A DNA stretch of 64,000 nucleotides from Sutterella sp047777475. Its GTDB lineage: Bacteria > Pseudomonadota > Gammaproteobacteria > Burkholderiales > Burkholderiaceae_F. This document shows, piece by piece, positions 50,046 to 63,757 of this stretch. Each line of letters opens with the position of its first letter. Within the stretch, counting starts at the first letter, position 1. The stretch is taken from NCBI GenBank assembly GCA_047777475.1, contig JBKEET010000008.1, forward strand, positions 17,562 through 81,561, in the 5' to 3' direction. The notes under the pieces were generated by a model. The model was not told the DNA's origin. It saw nothing but the letters and a program-made list of their open reading frames with translations, and did no database searches. The position numbers and the translations under genes are program-made.

Positions 50046-50069
50046 GTTCCCTGCGGGACTCCTGCTTAA

Positions 50070-50101
50070 AAAGGCGCCGTTTTTTAAAGCGGCGCTTTTT
50101 T
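50070..50101 (+). terminator. Terminator after the PBP7-like gene
   Basis: GCGCCG/CGGCGC stem with an AT loop, flanked by AAAAA and TTTTTT, between convergent genes; probably active in both directions. Confidence 0.85.
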
Positions 50102-50137
50102 GTGACCTGAAGCGGGATAAGGGAGAAAAGAGCGCTC

Positions 50138-50938
50138 TCAGCGCATGCGCAGGCTTTTTTCGAACGGGGAGGGCGCACCCGCTTCGGAGGAGACGCGGCG
50201 GGCGGCGTCGCAGAGCTCGGCGATGAAGCCGGGCGGGATGTCCTGCGGCATCGGGGTCGAGAGCGACAGCGCGGCGGCGAGCCTGCCGCCCGGGCCGCGC
50301 ACGGGGGCGGAGACGGCGAGCGCCGAAGCGAAGGGCCCCGTGGCCTCGGTCCGCGCCCAGCCGTTCTCGCGGATGCGGGTGAGCTCGATCAGGAGCCTGT
50401 CGATCGCATCGAGCGGTTCCTTGTCGATGCCCGTGCGGCCGGCGTAGCCGCGAAGCTCGTCGGGCGAAAGCTCGGAGAGGAAGAGCATGCCGCACGCGCA
50501 GCGGTGCAGGAATTCGGAAGAACCGGGGGCGGGGGCGTTCGGCACGCGGGCGTAGCCCTCCGCGGCGATCGACTCGATGATGACCGCCCGGTCGCCGCGC
50601 CGGATCGCGAGCAGGACGCTCGCGCCGGTCGTGCGGTGCAGCTTCAGCATCGCCTCGAGGGCCCTGCGGCGCATCGCGTTGCGCTCGTAGACGAGCCGCC
50701 CGAGGCCGATCAGCCTCAGCCCGAGGCCCCAGGTTCCGCTTTCGTCCTGGTCGACCAGGCCCATGCCCGCGAGCGCGCCGAGGATGCGGTGCGCCGTCGA
50801 GGCCGAGAGGCCCGTGGCGCGCGAGAGCGCCGTGAGCGTCATCGGCTCGCTCGATTTCTCGAGTTCCGCGAGAAGGGCGTCGGCGCGCGTGAAGACCTGC
50901 GTGCCGGTGCGCTTGGCGCTGCCTTCGTCCTCGCTCAT
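50138..50938 (-). CDS. IclR-family transcriptional regulator
   Basis: 266-aa regulator with an N-terminal winged helix (about 10-75: ALLAELEKSSEPMTLTALSRATGLSASTAHRILGALAGMGLV) and a C-terminal GAF-like effector domain (about 90-255) with the conserved EFLHRCACGMLFLSEL region. ATG 50938 overlaps the stop of the iron-sulfur oxidoreductase gene (ATGA), so it is the second gene of that operon and probably regulates it. Such regulators usually sense small carboxylic or aromatic acids. Confidence 0.92.
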   Translation of the reverse strand: MSEDEGSAKRTGTQVFTRADALLAELEKSSEPMTLTALSRATGLSASTAHRILGALAGMGLVDQDESGTWGLGLRLIGLGRLVYERNAMRRRALEAMLKLHRTTGASVLLAIRRGDRAVIIESIAAEGYARVPNAPAPGSSEFLHRCACGMLFLSELSPDELRGYAGRTGIDKEPLDAIDRLLIELTRIRENGWARTEATGPFASALAVSAPVRGPGGRLAAALSLSTPMPQDIPPGFIAELCDAARRVSSEAGAPSPFEKSLRMR

Positions 50939-52978
50939 GCTGCGCTTTCCCCGGCCGCGGCCGGGGCCTCGAGCTCGGCCGCGACGATTTCGGCGATATC
51001 CGAGATGGGGAGGCCGGCGGCGTCCTTCTCGAGCGCGCGGGCGCTCTCGAGCATCGTGAGGCAGTGCGGGCACGCGACGGCGACGCACGAGGCGCCCGTC
51101 GCCCTCAGGTCGTGCAGGCGGATCGTGTTGACCGCCTTGCCCTTGCCGCGGCGCTCGGCCCACATCTGGCCGCCGCCCGCGCCGCAGCAGAGCGCGTCGG
51201 CGCCGTGCTCGGCGGCTTCGCGAAGTTCGGCGCCGGCGGCCTTCAGCACGTTCCTCGGCGCCTCGGTGACGCCGTTGATGCGCGCGAGGTAGCACGGGTC
51301 GTGGTAGACGGCCGAGGCGGCGTGCGCCTTCGCTTCGGCGGAGAGCGCGATGCGGCCGTCCTTAATAAGCTTCTCGATGAACTCGGTGTGGCTCACCACG
51401 GGCCAGGCGAAGCCCTCGAAGTCGGGGTATTCGTTCTTGAGCGTATTGAAGCAGTGCGGGCAGGCCGTGAGGATGGTGCCGAAGTCGTACTGCGAGAAGT
51501 TGCCGATGTTTTCCGCGGCGGCCGTCTCGAAGAGGTATTCCTCGCCCATGCGGCGGGCGAATTCGCCGTGGCAGCGCTCCTCGGCCATCACCGCGAAATT
51601 GACCTTGGCGGCCTTCAGGATCTTCACCATCGCGCGGGCGACCTTCATTGCGCGGCGGTCGTAGCTCGCGGCGCAGCCCACCCAGTAGAGCACGTCGTAG
51701 TGCTTGCCGGACTCCGCGACCGGCACGTCGAGCCCTTCGGCCCACTTCGTGCGGTCGTAGGGGTCGAGGCCCCACGGGTTGCCGACGTCGGCGACGTTCT
51801 GCACGGCGGCGGTGACGCCCTCCGGGAACGCGCCTTCCTCGAGCGCCAGGTGGCGGCGCATCTCGACGATCATGGCGGGCAGCGAGATGCCCGCCGGGCA
51901 GGCGCGCTCGCAGGCGCCGCAGGTCGTGCAGCTCCAGAGCTCGTCGCGCGTGACGACCTCCGAGAGCTTGGGAAGGTCCTTGCCGTCGGGGTTCGACTCC
52001 TCGAGGTGCATGCGGTCCCTCAAGTGCACGATGAGCTCGCGGGGCTTGAGCGGGGTGCCCGCCCTCACCGCCGGGCAGCGGTCGTTGCAGCGACCGCATT
52101 CGGTGCAGGCGTCGAACGCGCGGCGCTGCGCCTGCGTGAACTGCGAGAAGTCGGCAATGCCGAAATGCTCCTGCTCCTCGATGTTCGGGATGCGCTCGAG
52201 GCGGCCCGGGGCCTTCCTGTCGCGCGCGTAAAGGTTGGTGCCCGTGCGGTAGATGTGGGCATAGTAGGTGAGCGGCAGCGCCGCGATGAAGGCGAGCGCC
52301 GAGAGGCCGTGGATCACCCAGAGCACGGTGTGCGTCGCCTCGATCGCGCCCGGCGTCATGCCGGCCTTGAGAAAGGCGAGAGCGATCAGATTGCCGACCG
52401 GCGACCAGGCCGCCCAGGCGGGCTGCGTGGCGGCGAGCCGCAGGCCCTCGATCAGGAAGCCCGTGAGGACGATAAAGGCGAGCGACGCGTAGGCGCAGGC
52501 AAAGCGCCTGCCGCCCGGGAGCGTGCTGCCCCTTTTCCCAGCGGCGCACCGCGCCCGCGGCGAGCATCGCGAGGACCGCGACGCCCGCGGCGTCGAGCAC
52601 GAGCTTGTAGGCGAGGTAGACGCCGCCCTTGAGGAACTGGCCGCCGAAGAGGTAGTGGCCGATGTCCCAGTCGAGCGTCGCGAGCGCTGTGCCCATGAAG
52701 AGCAGCACGAAGCCCCAGAAGAGGATCAGGTGGCGGCGGCCGGCCGGCGTCTCGCGGATTTTCTTCTGCAGGAAGGCGGCGGAGAGCGCTTCGCGAAGCC
52801 GCTTTCCGCGCTCGGCCGCGGGAACGGGGGCGGAGGCGGCGCCCGCCCTCCAGAGGCGGACGTTCTTCACGATGCCCCAGACAAGCAGCGCCACGGCGGC
52901 GATGCCGAAGAGGTAGACGCCGATTTCGCCCCAGAGCGGGACATTCCAGAAGGCGGGGCGCACGGGAAAATCGTTCAT
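50935..52978 (-). pseudogene. Membrane iron-sulfur oxidoreductase (HdrD/GlpC-like), frameshifted
   Basis: One gene read in two frames. From ATG 52978 to about 52530 one frame gives the membrane part, with hydrophobic segments such as IGVYLFGIAAVALLVWGIV and LAYKLVLDAAGVAVLAMLAAG. A one-base shift in or near AAAAGGGG (52527-52536) moves the reading to the frame that continues CAYASLAFIVLTGFLIEGL and then the large C-terminal part. That part has two 4Fe-4S motifs (CTECGRCNDRCP, CTTCGACERACP) and two CCG cysteine domains (PHCFNTLKNEYPDF, DPCYLAR, CCGAGGG, CPHCLTML). Corrected, it would be about 680 aa, a quinone-linked electron-transfer protein of the kind that partners flavoprotein dehydrogenases. 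Sequencing error or true mutation cannot be told apart here. Confidence 0.82.
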
Positions 52979-53024
52979 GATCGATGAGGGTTTCGGTTCT
53001 GTTGGAAAGCCGCCATTGTAACGG

Positions 53025-53068
53025 AAAAGCGCCGCGGCTTTCCACAATGCGGAATGCCGCGGCGCTTC
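53025..53068 (-). terminator. Terminator of thpR
   Basis: 12-bp stem AAGCGCCGCGGC/GCCGCGGCGCTT (53027-53038 and 53056-53067); on the minus strand it ends in CTTTTCC. It overlaps the region just past the thpR stop. Confidence 0.8.
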
Positions 53069-53071
53069 GTT

Positions 53072-53581
53072 TTAGTAGAGCTGGCGGTAGCGGACGGCGC
53101 CCGTTCTCGGGTCGCGGTCGCTTTCCATGAGGACCGGTCCGATGAGCCGCACCGTCCTCTCGGGGAGCGTCATCGGCGGGTAGCCGCGGCGCCAGTTGCG
53201 CGCGAGCGTGATGTGCGCCCGGAAGGGCTTCTCGTCGAGCGGCAGGCCGCGGGCGCGGATCTCGCGGCGCACCGCCTCGGCCACCTCGTTGAGCGCCTCG
53301 GCCGGCGTGCAGGCCGCATAGAGGATGCGGGGCCGCTCGAAGACGCCGATGCGCGAGATCGTCACCGTGCGCGGGGCAAGCGAGGCGAGCGGCCGGATCG
53401 CGGCGGCGAGCGAGAGCGCGTCGTTCATCGGCACCTCGCCGAGGAAGGCGAGCGTGAGGTGCAGGTTCGTGCTCGGCGCAAAGCGCGCGAGCGCGTCGTA
53501 GCGCGCAAACGCCTTCGCGTCGCGGGCGAGCGCATCGCACGCTTCGTGCGGCAGGAGCAGGGCGGCAAAGACTCTGGGCAT
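53072..53581 (-). CDS. thpR: RNA 2',3'-cyclic phosphodiesterase (2H family)
   Basis: Member of the LigT/ThpR 2H phosphoesterase family (169 aa), which hydrolyses 2',3'-cyclic phosphate ends of RNA. The two HxT motifs, HLTLAFLG (about 41-48) and HITLAR (about 122-127), are in place. Normal length. Downstream of pyrD on the same strand, with a terminator between them. Confidence 0.92.
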   Translation of the reverse strand: MPRVFAALLLPHEACDALARDAKAFARYDALARFAPSTNLHLTLAFLGEVPMNDALSLAAAIRPLASLAPRTVTISRIGVFERPRILYAACTPAEALNEVAEAVRREIRARGLPLDEKPFRAHITLARNWRRGYPPMTLPERTVRLIGPVLMESDRDPRTGAVRYRQLY

Positions 53582-53627
53582 GACAACTCCTTAAAAAAGT
53601 CGGGACGGTTATCGAAAAAAAAAGACA

Positions 53628-53659
53628 ATAAAAAGGCGCCGCGGTTCCCCGCGGCGCCT
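53628..53659 (-). terminator. Terminator of pyrD
   Basis: 10-bp stem GGCGCCGCGG/CCGCGGCGCC with a TTCC loop (53635-53658); the minus strand continues TTTTTATTG. Confidence 0.88.
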
Positions 53660-53687
53660 GCATGGTTCCTGAAGCTTTTTCGCCGGA

Positions 53688-54740
53688 TCAGGCCTTGTGT
53701 TCGGCCCGCCACTTGGCGACGGCTTCGGAGCATTGGGCGATCAGGGCGGGACCGCTGTAAATGAATCCGGTGTAGAGCTGCACGAGCTTGGCGCCCGCCT
53801 CCATCTTCTCGACGGCGTCCTCGGGCTTCATCACGCCGCCCGAGGCGATGATCGGCAGGGCGCCTTTGACATGCTCGGCGATGAGCCGGACCACGGCCGT
53901 GGAGCGTTCGCGCAGCGGCGCTCCCGAAAGGCCGCCCGTCTCGTTGCAGTTGGGCATGCCCTGGATCTTGTCGCGCGCGATCGTCGTGTTGGTGGCGATC
54001 ACCGCGTCGATGCCGCGCTCGATCAGGGTGTCGACGCAGCGCAGGATGTCGTCGTCGGGAAGGTCCGGCGCGAGCTTGACGGCGATCGGCACATATTTGC
54101 CGCCGCGCGAATCCTGCAGCTCGCGGCGCTTGGCGGTGATGCCGCTCACGAGATTGTCGAAGCGGTCGGCGCCCTGCAGCTGGCGAAGGTTCTTGGTGTT
54201 GGGCGAGGAGATGTTGACGGCGATGTAGTCGGCGTGGTCGTACACCTTGTCCATGCACTTCTCGTAGTCGGAAAGGGCGTTGTCGATCGGCGTCACGGCG
54301 TTCTTGCCGATGTTGATGCCGAGGATGCCGCCGCGCAGGCGGAACGCATCGGCGCTCCTCAGGTTCTGCAGCACCTTGTCGCAGCCCTCGTTGTTGAAGC
54401 CCATGCGGTTGATGATGCCGTGCGCCGGAATGACGCGGAAGCAGCGCGGGCGCGGATTGCCCGGCTGCGGCAGCGGCGTGATCGTGCCCGCTTCGACGTG
54501 GCCGAAGCCGAGCGCGCCGAAGGCGCTCACGCGCGTGCCGTCCTTGTCCATGCCGGCTGCCAGGCCGATCGTGTTCGGGAAGCGCAGGCCCATCACCTCC
54601 ACCGGGTCTTCCGGCGGCATGTGCGTGAGGAGCTTGTGCAGGCCGAGATGCACGGCCCAGTCGAGGTTGGCCATCGTGACATGGTGGGCCGTTTCAGGCT
54701 GCATCGCAAAAAGGATGCGGCGGCAGATCGAATAAAGCAT
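53688..54740 (-). CDS. pyrD: Dihydroorotate dehydrogenase (quinone), class 2
   Basis: Membrane-associated, quinone-linked step of pyrimidine synthesis. The 350-aa length and N-terminal amphipathic extension (MLYSICRRILFAMQPETAHHVTM) mark class 2. FMN and substrate motifs are GLAAGMDKDG, GHVEAGTITPLPQPGNPRPR, MGFNNEGCDK, and YIAVNISSPNTKNLRQLQ followed by the catalytic region; ASGGVMKPEDA and LYTGFIYSGPALI bind FMN phosphate. It lies 93 nt behind the aat-bpt gene on the same strand. Confidence 0.97.
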   Translation of the reverse strand: MLYSICRRILFAMQPETAHHVTMANLDWAVHLGLHKLLTHMPPEDPVEVMGLRFPNTIGLAAGMDKDGTRVSAFGALGFGHVEAGTITPLPQPGNPRPRCFRVIPAHGIINRMGFNNEGCDKVLQNLRSADAFRLRGGILGINIGKNAVTPIDNALSDYEKCMDKVYDHADYIAVNISSPNTKNLRQLQGADRFDNLVSGITAKRRELQDSRGGKYVPIAVKLAPDLPDDDILRCVDTLIERGIDAVIATNTTIARDKIQGMPNCNETGGLSGAPLRERSTAVVRLIAEHVKGALPIIASGGVMKPEDAVEKMEAGAKLVQLYTGFIYSGPALIAQCSEAVAKWRAEHKA

Positions 54741-54833
54741 GATCGTCTCTAGGAGGGTTGTTCACTGAGCTCGCTGGCGGGAACTTCCGCCGAAAAGCGG
54801 GATTGCGCCGTCCATCTGCCCTTCCAGTACACA

Positions 54834-56421
54834 TCAAGCGGGCTGGAAGCGCGTCTTGTAGTCCATGCCCGGATAGCCCGGAAGCCAGTAGCCGAGGTAG
54901 ACCCAGCGCAGACCGCAACGGCGTGCGTATTCGATTTCAGCGAGTATGCCGAACGTGCCCAGGCTCGAGCGGGGCTCGTCGGGATCAAAGAAATTGTAAA
55001 CGGCGCTGATTGCGTTATCCAAATAATCAATTATACAGACGAGCCTGAGGGCATTGGGCTCGGGCGCGTCGGCCGGGTTGCGGAATTCGAGCACGGCGCT
55101 TTTCCCGACGCTCGTGAAGAGCGACGCGTTGACGGCGGCGCGGGTCCATGCGGTCCATCGTGCCGCCCTTGTGGCGGCCGTGCTCGTACTTCTTATAAAG
55201 GGCGTACTGCTCGTCGGTGACGGGGGCGAGCGGCTTCACCGTCATCACCAGGCCGGCGTGGCGCTTAAGCGTCTTTCGCATCGTGCGGTCGGGCGCGAAG
55301 GCCTTCGCGTCGAGCCGCGTCGGGATGCAGCGCCGGCAGCCCTTGCAGCGGCAGCGGTAGACGACCGTGGCGTCGCGCCTGAAGCCGCGGCGCACGAGCT
55401 CGTTGTAGAGCAGCCCCGTCTGCGGGTCGTCCGCGCCGCTCAGGAGGGCCTCGACGCGGCCGTCCCTTTCCGGGTAATAGCTGCAGGGCGAGTTAAGGAA
55501 GCCGGTGGGCACGGGGCCGAGGAGGCGCGTGCCGATCGAGCCGTGCTTTTCGACGAAGAGCGACGTGCGCGCGCCCTCGCTGGTCGGCGCCCGCGGCGTG
55601 AGCTTGTCCTTGTAAACGCCGTTGAGCGCGGCGATCAGGTCCTCGCCCTCGTGCGCCTTCCAGTCGGGCGCCTCGGCGTTGGCGAGCACGTCGTTGAGCT
55701 TCAGGAAGAGCTTTCCGCTGATGAGCCCTGCGCCCGCCTCGGCCGTGTGCGCCGTGAGCATCTGGCAGTCGATGAGCGGGAGCCCCTCGCGGAGGCAGAA
55801 GGCCGCGAGCCCCGCCAGCGCGAGCTTCGAGATGTCGGGCAGGAGCCGGAACATGCTCTCGCCGTAGACCATGCGGCCGACCGAAGTGAAGTAGAGGCCG
55901 CCCGCGGGACGGCCGTCGACCTCGGCGAGCACCGCGTGCGCGTTGCCGCGCCGCGCGAGCGTCTTCCAGACGCGGACCAGGCCGGGCAGCATCCACGTGC
56001 CGCCGTCGCAGTTGCGGTGGTCGGCGGCGATCATGTCGATGATCTCGCCGAAGCGGCCCGGCGGGTCGAGCGTGATCTTGAGCGGGTGACCGCGGTAGTG
56101 GCCGGCCATCGCGTCGCGCACGCGCTTTTTCATCGAGTGCGTCAGGTGGTAGCGCGAGACGGGCAGCACCGTGCACGGGAAAAGGCGGCCCCAGGGATAG
56201 AGCTTCGTCTCGGCGACCTCGGGCGAGGGCCACGGGAAGCCGCCCCGGCGGTAGCCTTCGACGACGAAGTCCGCCGTCAGCCCCCGGCTCCAGCAGGTGA
56301 CCGCAAAGACCGGATCGGCGCCTTCGGGCCGCTCGATCGGCCGCGGCGGGATGAAGCGCTCGGGAGAGCCGGCGGGAATGACGGGGATTCCCTGGTAGGT
56401 TTGGGGCTGTTCTTCGGTCAT
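54834..56421 (-). pseudogene. aat-bpt: Fused Aat-Bpt aminoacyl-tRNA-protein transferase, frameshifted
   Basis: Two N-degron-pathway enzymes are encoded in one continuous frame. Residues 1-255 are a leucyl/phenylalanyl-transferase (FVVEGYRRGGFPW, GGTWMLPGLVRVW, YGESMFR, LIDCQMLTAHTAEAGA). After a linker, residues 310 onward are the Bpt/arginyl-transferase-like part (CSYYPERDGRVEALL, YNELVRRGFRRDATVVYRCRCKGCRRCIPTRLD, KYEHGRHKGGTMD). At about 55149 (after residue 425) a +1 shift is needed to reach the frame giving TRAAVNASLF...AVLEFRN, CIIDYLDNAISAVYNFFDPDE and WVYLGYWLPGYPGMDYKTRF, the expected Bpt C-terminus, ending at 54834. Corrected length about 528 aa. In related bacteria aat and bpt are separate adjacent genes. 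Confidence 0.82.
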
Positions 56422-56523
56422 GTTGGTGTTCGTTAAACGGGCATTCGTTGCGCGGACGCCGCAGGGCGGGGCGCGCTTTCACGATGATAGAGCAAGCGCC
56501 GTCAAAAAGATTCTTCCGGACCC

Positions 56524-56552
56524 TTGACAAATCGAAATTTATGGGATAACAT
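56524..56552 (+). promoter_or_regulatory. Sigma-70 promoter of tRNA-fMet
   Basis: -35 TTGACA (56524-56529), 17-bp spacer, -10 TAACAT (56547-56552), about 47 nt before the mature tRNA. Confidence 0.82.
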
Positions 56553-56598
56553 TGCAGTCTCTGTTGGGGAACGCCGGTTTCCCAAGCGACAAGATTAC

Positions 56599-56675
<77 letters not shown>

Positions 56676-56679
56676 ATAA

Positions 56680-56718
56680 AGAAAGCGCTTTCAGATTGAT
56701 GTCTGGAAGCGCTTTTTC
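56680..56718 (+). terminator. Terminator after tRNA-fMet
   Basis: Stem AAAGCGCTTTCAGA/TCTGGAAGCGCTTT (one mismatch) followed by TTTTTC. Confidence 0.88.
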
Positions 56719-56766
56719 GTTGTCCGCATTTTCCTTCCCCTCCCAGCGGACGGGGAGGGGAGGGTT

Positions 56767-57417
56767 TCAGGCGGTTTCGTAGGACACCGTGAGCTCGCCT
56801 TTTTTGAGGCGGATCTTTTTCACCCGGACGGCGCCGATTTCCGAGGTGTCCGCGACGTGGGTGCCGCCGCAGGGATAGGGCTCCAGGCTGCCCCAGGTGA
56901 CGGTGCGGAAGCCCTTTTCGTCGATTTCCTGCGAGAAGGGGAGCTTTTCTGCGGCGACTTCCTTAAGCCACGCCTCGATCGCCTGCGCTTCGGGCAGCGG
57001 CGGAACGGCGCTCGGGTCCGCCGGGCGGAAAACCACGCGGCACTCGCCCGGAAAGTGGTCGCCCTTGAGGGCCTTCCAGCCCTGCGTCTCGACAAAGCGC
57101 GAAATGAGGTGGCCGGCGGAATGAAGGCGCGAATGAAGCCGCCTCGCCTCCGCGTCGACCTTGGCCTCAGCCTCTTTCCCGACAGTGAGCGCTTCCTTGA
57201 GGCAGTGGACGATGTCGCCCGCCTCGTTTTGGTAAACCGCCTCGACTGGGATGCCGCCGAGCGTTCCGCGGTCGGCAGGCTGCCCGCCTCCCTTAGGGTG
57301 GAAAGGCGTGCGGTCGAGAATCGTTTCGTAGAGTCCGTCGCTGTTCTTCGTGCACGCGACGACCCGGACCTGTTCTTCGAGGCAGCCGGGTTCATAGAAA
57401 TCTTTTTTGGTCGTCAT
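56767..57417 (-). CDS. alaX: AlaX-type alanyl-tRNA editing protein
   Basis: Free-standing deacylase (216 aa) that clears Ser- or Gly-mischarged tRNA-Ala, homologous to the AlaRS editing domain. The zinc motifs HSAGH (HxxxH, in RLHSRLHSAGHLISRF) and CGGTH (CxxxH) are intact, and TPFHPKGGGQPADRGTLGG is the conserved beta-barrel loop. I chose ATG 57417 (MTTKKDFYEPG); the open frame extends 73 codons upstream with low-complexity coding. Confidence 0.93.
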   Translation of the reverse strand: MTTKKDFYEPGCLEEQVRVVACTKNSDGLYETILDRTPFHPKGGGQPADRGTLGGIPVEAVYQNEAGDIVHCLKEALTVGKEAEAKVDAEARRLHSRLHSAGHLISRFVETQGWKALKGDHFPGECRVVFRPADPSAVPPLPEAQAIEAWLKEVAAEKLPFSQEIDEKGFRTVTWGSLEPYPCGGTHVADTSEIGAVRVKKIRLKKGELTVSYETA

Positions 57418-57523
57418 GATTGTGTCCCGCTGATTCAGCAACGGCTTCATTTTATAAACGGCGTCCGTCGTCCGGCGCAGCGGACGGCTTTCGGGACGGG
57501 AGAGAGCGGCGGCTTTCAGGCCT

Positions 57524-58360
57524 TTACGCCGCGCGGCGGACGTTCCGCTCTTCGGCGGGGCGGCCGATGAGGCAGCCTGCGCGTGCCTGCCCGGCGGCAA
57601 GCCGCAGGATGCAGTGGCGAGCGCCCACTTCGTCAACCTGCGCGAGCCCGAGGAGCTTTCCCGTGGCCGAATAGACGGTGTAGCTCAGGCTGCGCTTGAA
57701 AGCGGCGTCCTGCGGGAAGCAGTAAAGGAGCGTGTCGTCGCCGTCGGCCTTGACGGAAAAGACGCGCACGAGTCCCGCGCTCCTGAGCGAGCGGCGGATG
57801 AGCGCGCGAAGCAGGGGATAGAGGAGCGCGAGCACGGCGCCGATCAGAAGGCAGGCGCCGGCAAGCCGCAGCGGCTCGACGCCGAAGAGCGCGTAGGCGA
57901 CGGAGCCGCTCGCCTGCCGAAGGGCTTCTTCGGTCGGGTAGACGTTGATCGTCCAGCGCTCCCTGCGCGTCGGCTCGTCGGAAAAGACGACGTCGAAGCG
58001 CAGCGAGGAGGTTTCGCTGAGGTCCGCCAGCTTGACGGAGCCGATCCAGGCAATGGCATCCTTGTCCACGAGGCTGCGCTCGGTGCTGATGCGCTCGACG
58101 GCCGGGGCCGAAGCCTCGTCGGCCGGGAGCACCTCGACGCTCGGCGGACGGCCGTCCTGGCTGATCGGGGCGGTGCCGTGCAGCGTGACGGTTTGCCCCG
58201 CGACGGCCGCGACGGTGCGCTCGGGCGTGTTGCGGAATTCGTAGAGCGCATCAAGGCTGAAGAGCATGCCGGCGGCAGCTACCAAGGCAAGGCCGACGCC
58301 GAGCGCCCTTCTCAGAATGAGGAGCGCCCGGGCCGAGTGGACTGTTTCTTCAGTGGCCAT
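57524..58360 (-). CDS. Hypothetical membrane protein (278 aa)
   Basis: Unrecognised protein with two hydrophobic segments, about 16-36 (GVGLALVAAAGMLFSLDAL) and 165-185 (LAGACLLIGAVLALLYPLL), enclosing a domain of about 130 residues that is probably periplasmic. A cytoplasmic beta-rich C-terminal part follows (LLYCFPQDAAFKRSLSYTVYSATGKLLG). This resembles the DUF3592 layout of two helices around a beta domain, but I cannot confirm it. I chose ATG 58360; a longer frame reaches 58468. Divergent from the rRNA operon. Confidence 0.7.
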   Translation of the reverse strand: MATEETVHSARALLILRRALGVGLALVAAAGMLFSLDALYEFRNTPERTVAAVAGQTVTLHGTAPISQDGRPPSVEVLPADEASAPAVERISTERSLVDKDAIAWIGSVKLADLSETSSLRFDVVFSDEPTRRERWTINVYPTEEALRQASGSVAYALFGVEPLRLAGACLLIGAVLALLYPLLRALIRRSLRSAGLVRVFSVKADGDDTLLYCFPQDAAFKRSLSYTVYSATGKLLGLAQVDEVGARHCILRLAAGQARAGCLIGRPAEERNVRRAA

Positions 58361-58761
58361 CGTGCGTTCAGTGCGTCTCTTAAAAATGAACGGAAACGGC
58401 TCGTGCTCGGGCCGCCTGAAGCATTTTAGAGGCGCGTCCCCGGGCGCGGGCCGCGCTCGGCTGAGCATTCCTGCTCAGTCAGAGTGAGTTTGCGCAAGAA
58501 GAGGGGCTTCGCAGCGCCGATTTAAAAAATATTCGGAAAAATTTGACAAACCCAAAAAGCCCGTGCATAATTCGCAACCTCACTTCGCGGAAAGCGAAGC
58601 GGGAAGTTCTTTAAAAATTTGATTCAACGAACCGATAAGCGTGAACATCGGCGGTTTCCGAAGCGAAAGGCTTCCGAAATTACGATGATCGCGCTTTAAG
58701 GAAAGCCGAAAGAAAAATTAATCTTTTTCTTTCAATTCCGGCGAGAGCGATAACAGAGATT
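58361..58761 (+). other. rRNA operon leader region
   Basis: About 400 nt without a protein gene. It holds the rRNA promoter (58543-58571), a short CTTCGC/GCGAAG hairpin at about 58583-58599 and a boxA-like GTTCTTTAA at 58606-58614, the antitermination signal for rRNA transcription. Confidence 0.8.
58543..58571 (+). promoter_or_regulatory. Ribosomal RNA promoter
   Basis: -35 TTGACA (58543-58548), 17-bp spacer, -10 CATAAT (58566-58571), with AT-rich upstream sequence (TTTAAAAAATATTCGGAAAAA) like an UP element. The start would be near 58578, about 185 nt before 16S. Confidence 0.88.
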
Positions 58762-60297
<1,536 letters not shown>

Positions 60298-60371
60298 ACA
60301 GAGAAAAAGGAAGTCCCGCTCCGGGATTCCGCTCCGGTGTTCACACTTATCGATTCGTTGAAGCAAAGTTC

Positions 60372-60447
60372 GGGGGCTTAGCTCAGTTGGGAGAGCGCGT
60401 GCTTTGCAAGCATGAGGTCATCGGTTCGATCCCGTTAGCCTCCACCA
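60372..60447 (+). tRNA. tRNA-Ala (TGC) in the 16S-23S spacer
   Basis: 76-nt cloverleaf with encoded CCA: acceptor GGGGGCT/AGCCTCC, anticodon loop CTTTGCAAG with TGC. It is the only tRNA in the spacer; the tRNA-Ile usually found before it is absent. Confidence 0.97.
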
Positions 60448-60752
60448 ACTAACCCTCGGATCACACGTTTAAGTGATGCCATTTGCAAGCACACCGGAGT
60501 TCATATAGAATTCGGCGTTCTTACAAATGCACCGCCAAAAGCGATGTGTTGAAGCTCTTTAACAATTTGGAAAGAAACGAAGCGTTCAGTCTTGTCCGTG
60601 CGCCGGTCGATGAGATGACGGTGCAGACAGACTGACGGGTTGTGATTGCATTCATTGATTCATTGAAGTTCTCAAGAATCAGAGATATCAGCGATATCGA
60701 TACACGTTATAGGTTGCTTGTGACTTTGGGGGCAAAAGGCCTCAGGGTTATA
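60448..60752 (+). other. 16S-23S spacer, distal part, with boxA
   Basis: 305 nt without a second tRNA. It contains a good boxA, GCTCTTTAACA (60554-60564), for antitermination before 23S; the remainder holds the processing region around the 23S 5' end. Confidence 0.8.
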
Positions 60753-63636
<2,884 letters not shown>

Positions 63637-63757
63637 TATAACCGTGAAGCTTTTGCTCTGAGAAGGGAGCTTCAGAAAGAATCAAGAAAGCAAGCGCAGC
63701 TTGACAAAAGCGCTTCGTTTTTTTCTTCCAAGGATTCGTCCGCAAGGACAAAGCCCT

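Noticed and set aside
60448..60752. Second tRNA (Ile) in the 16S-23S spacer
   Set aside because: No GAT anticodon stem-loop or acceptor/CCA pair could be found by eye.
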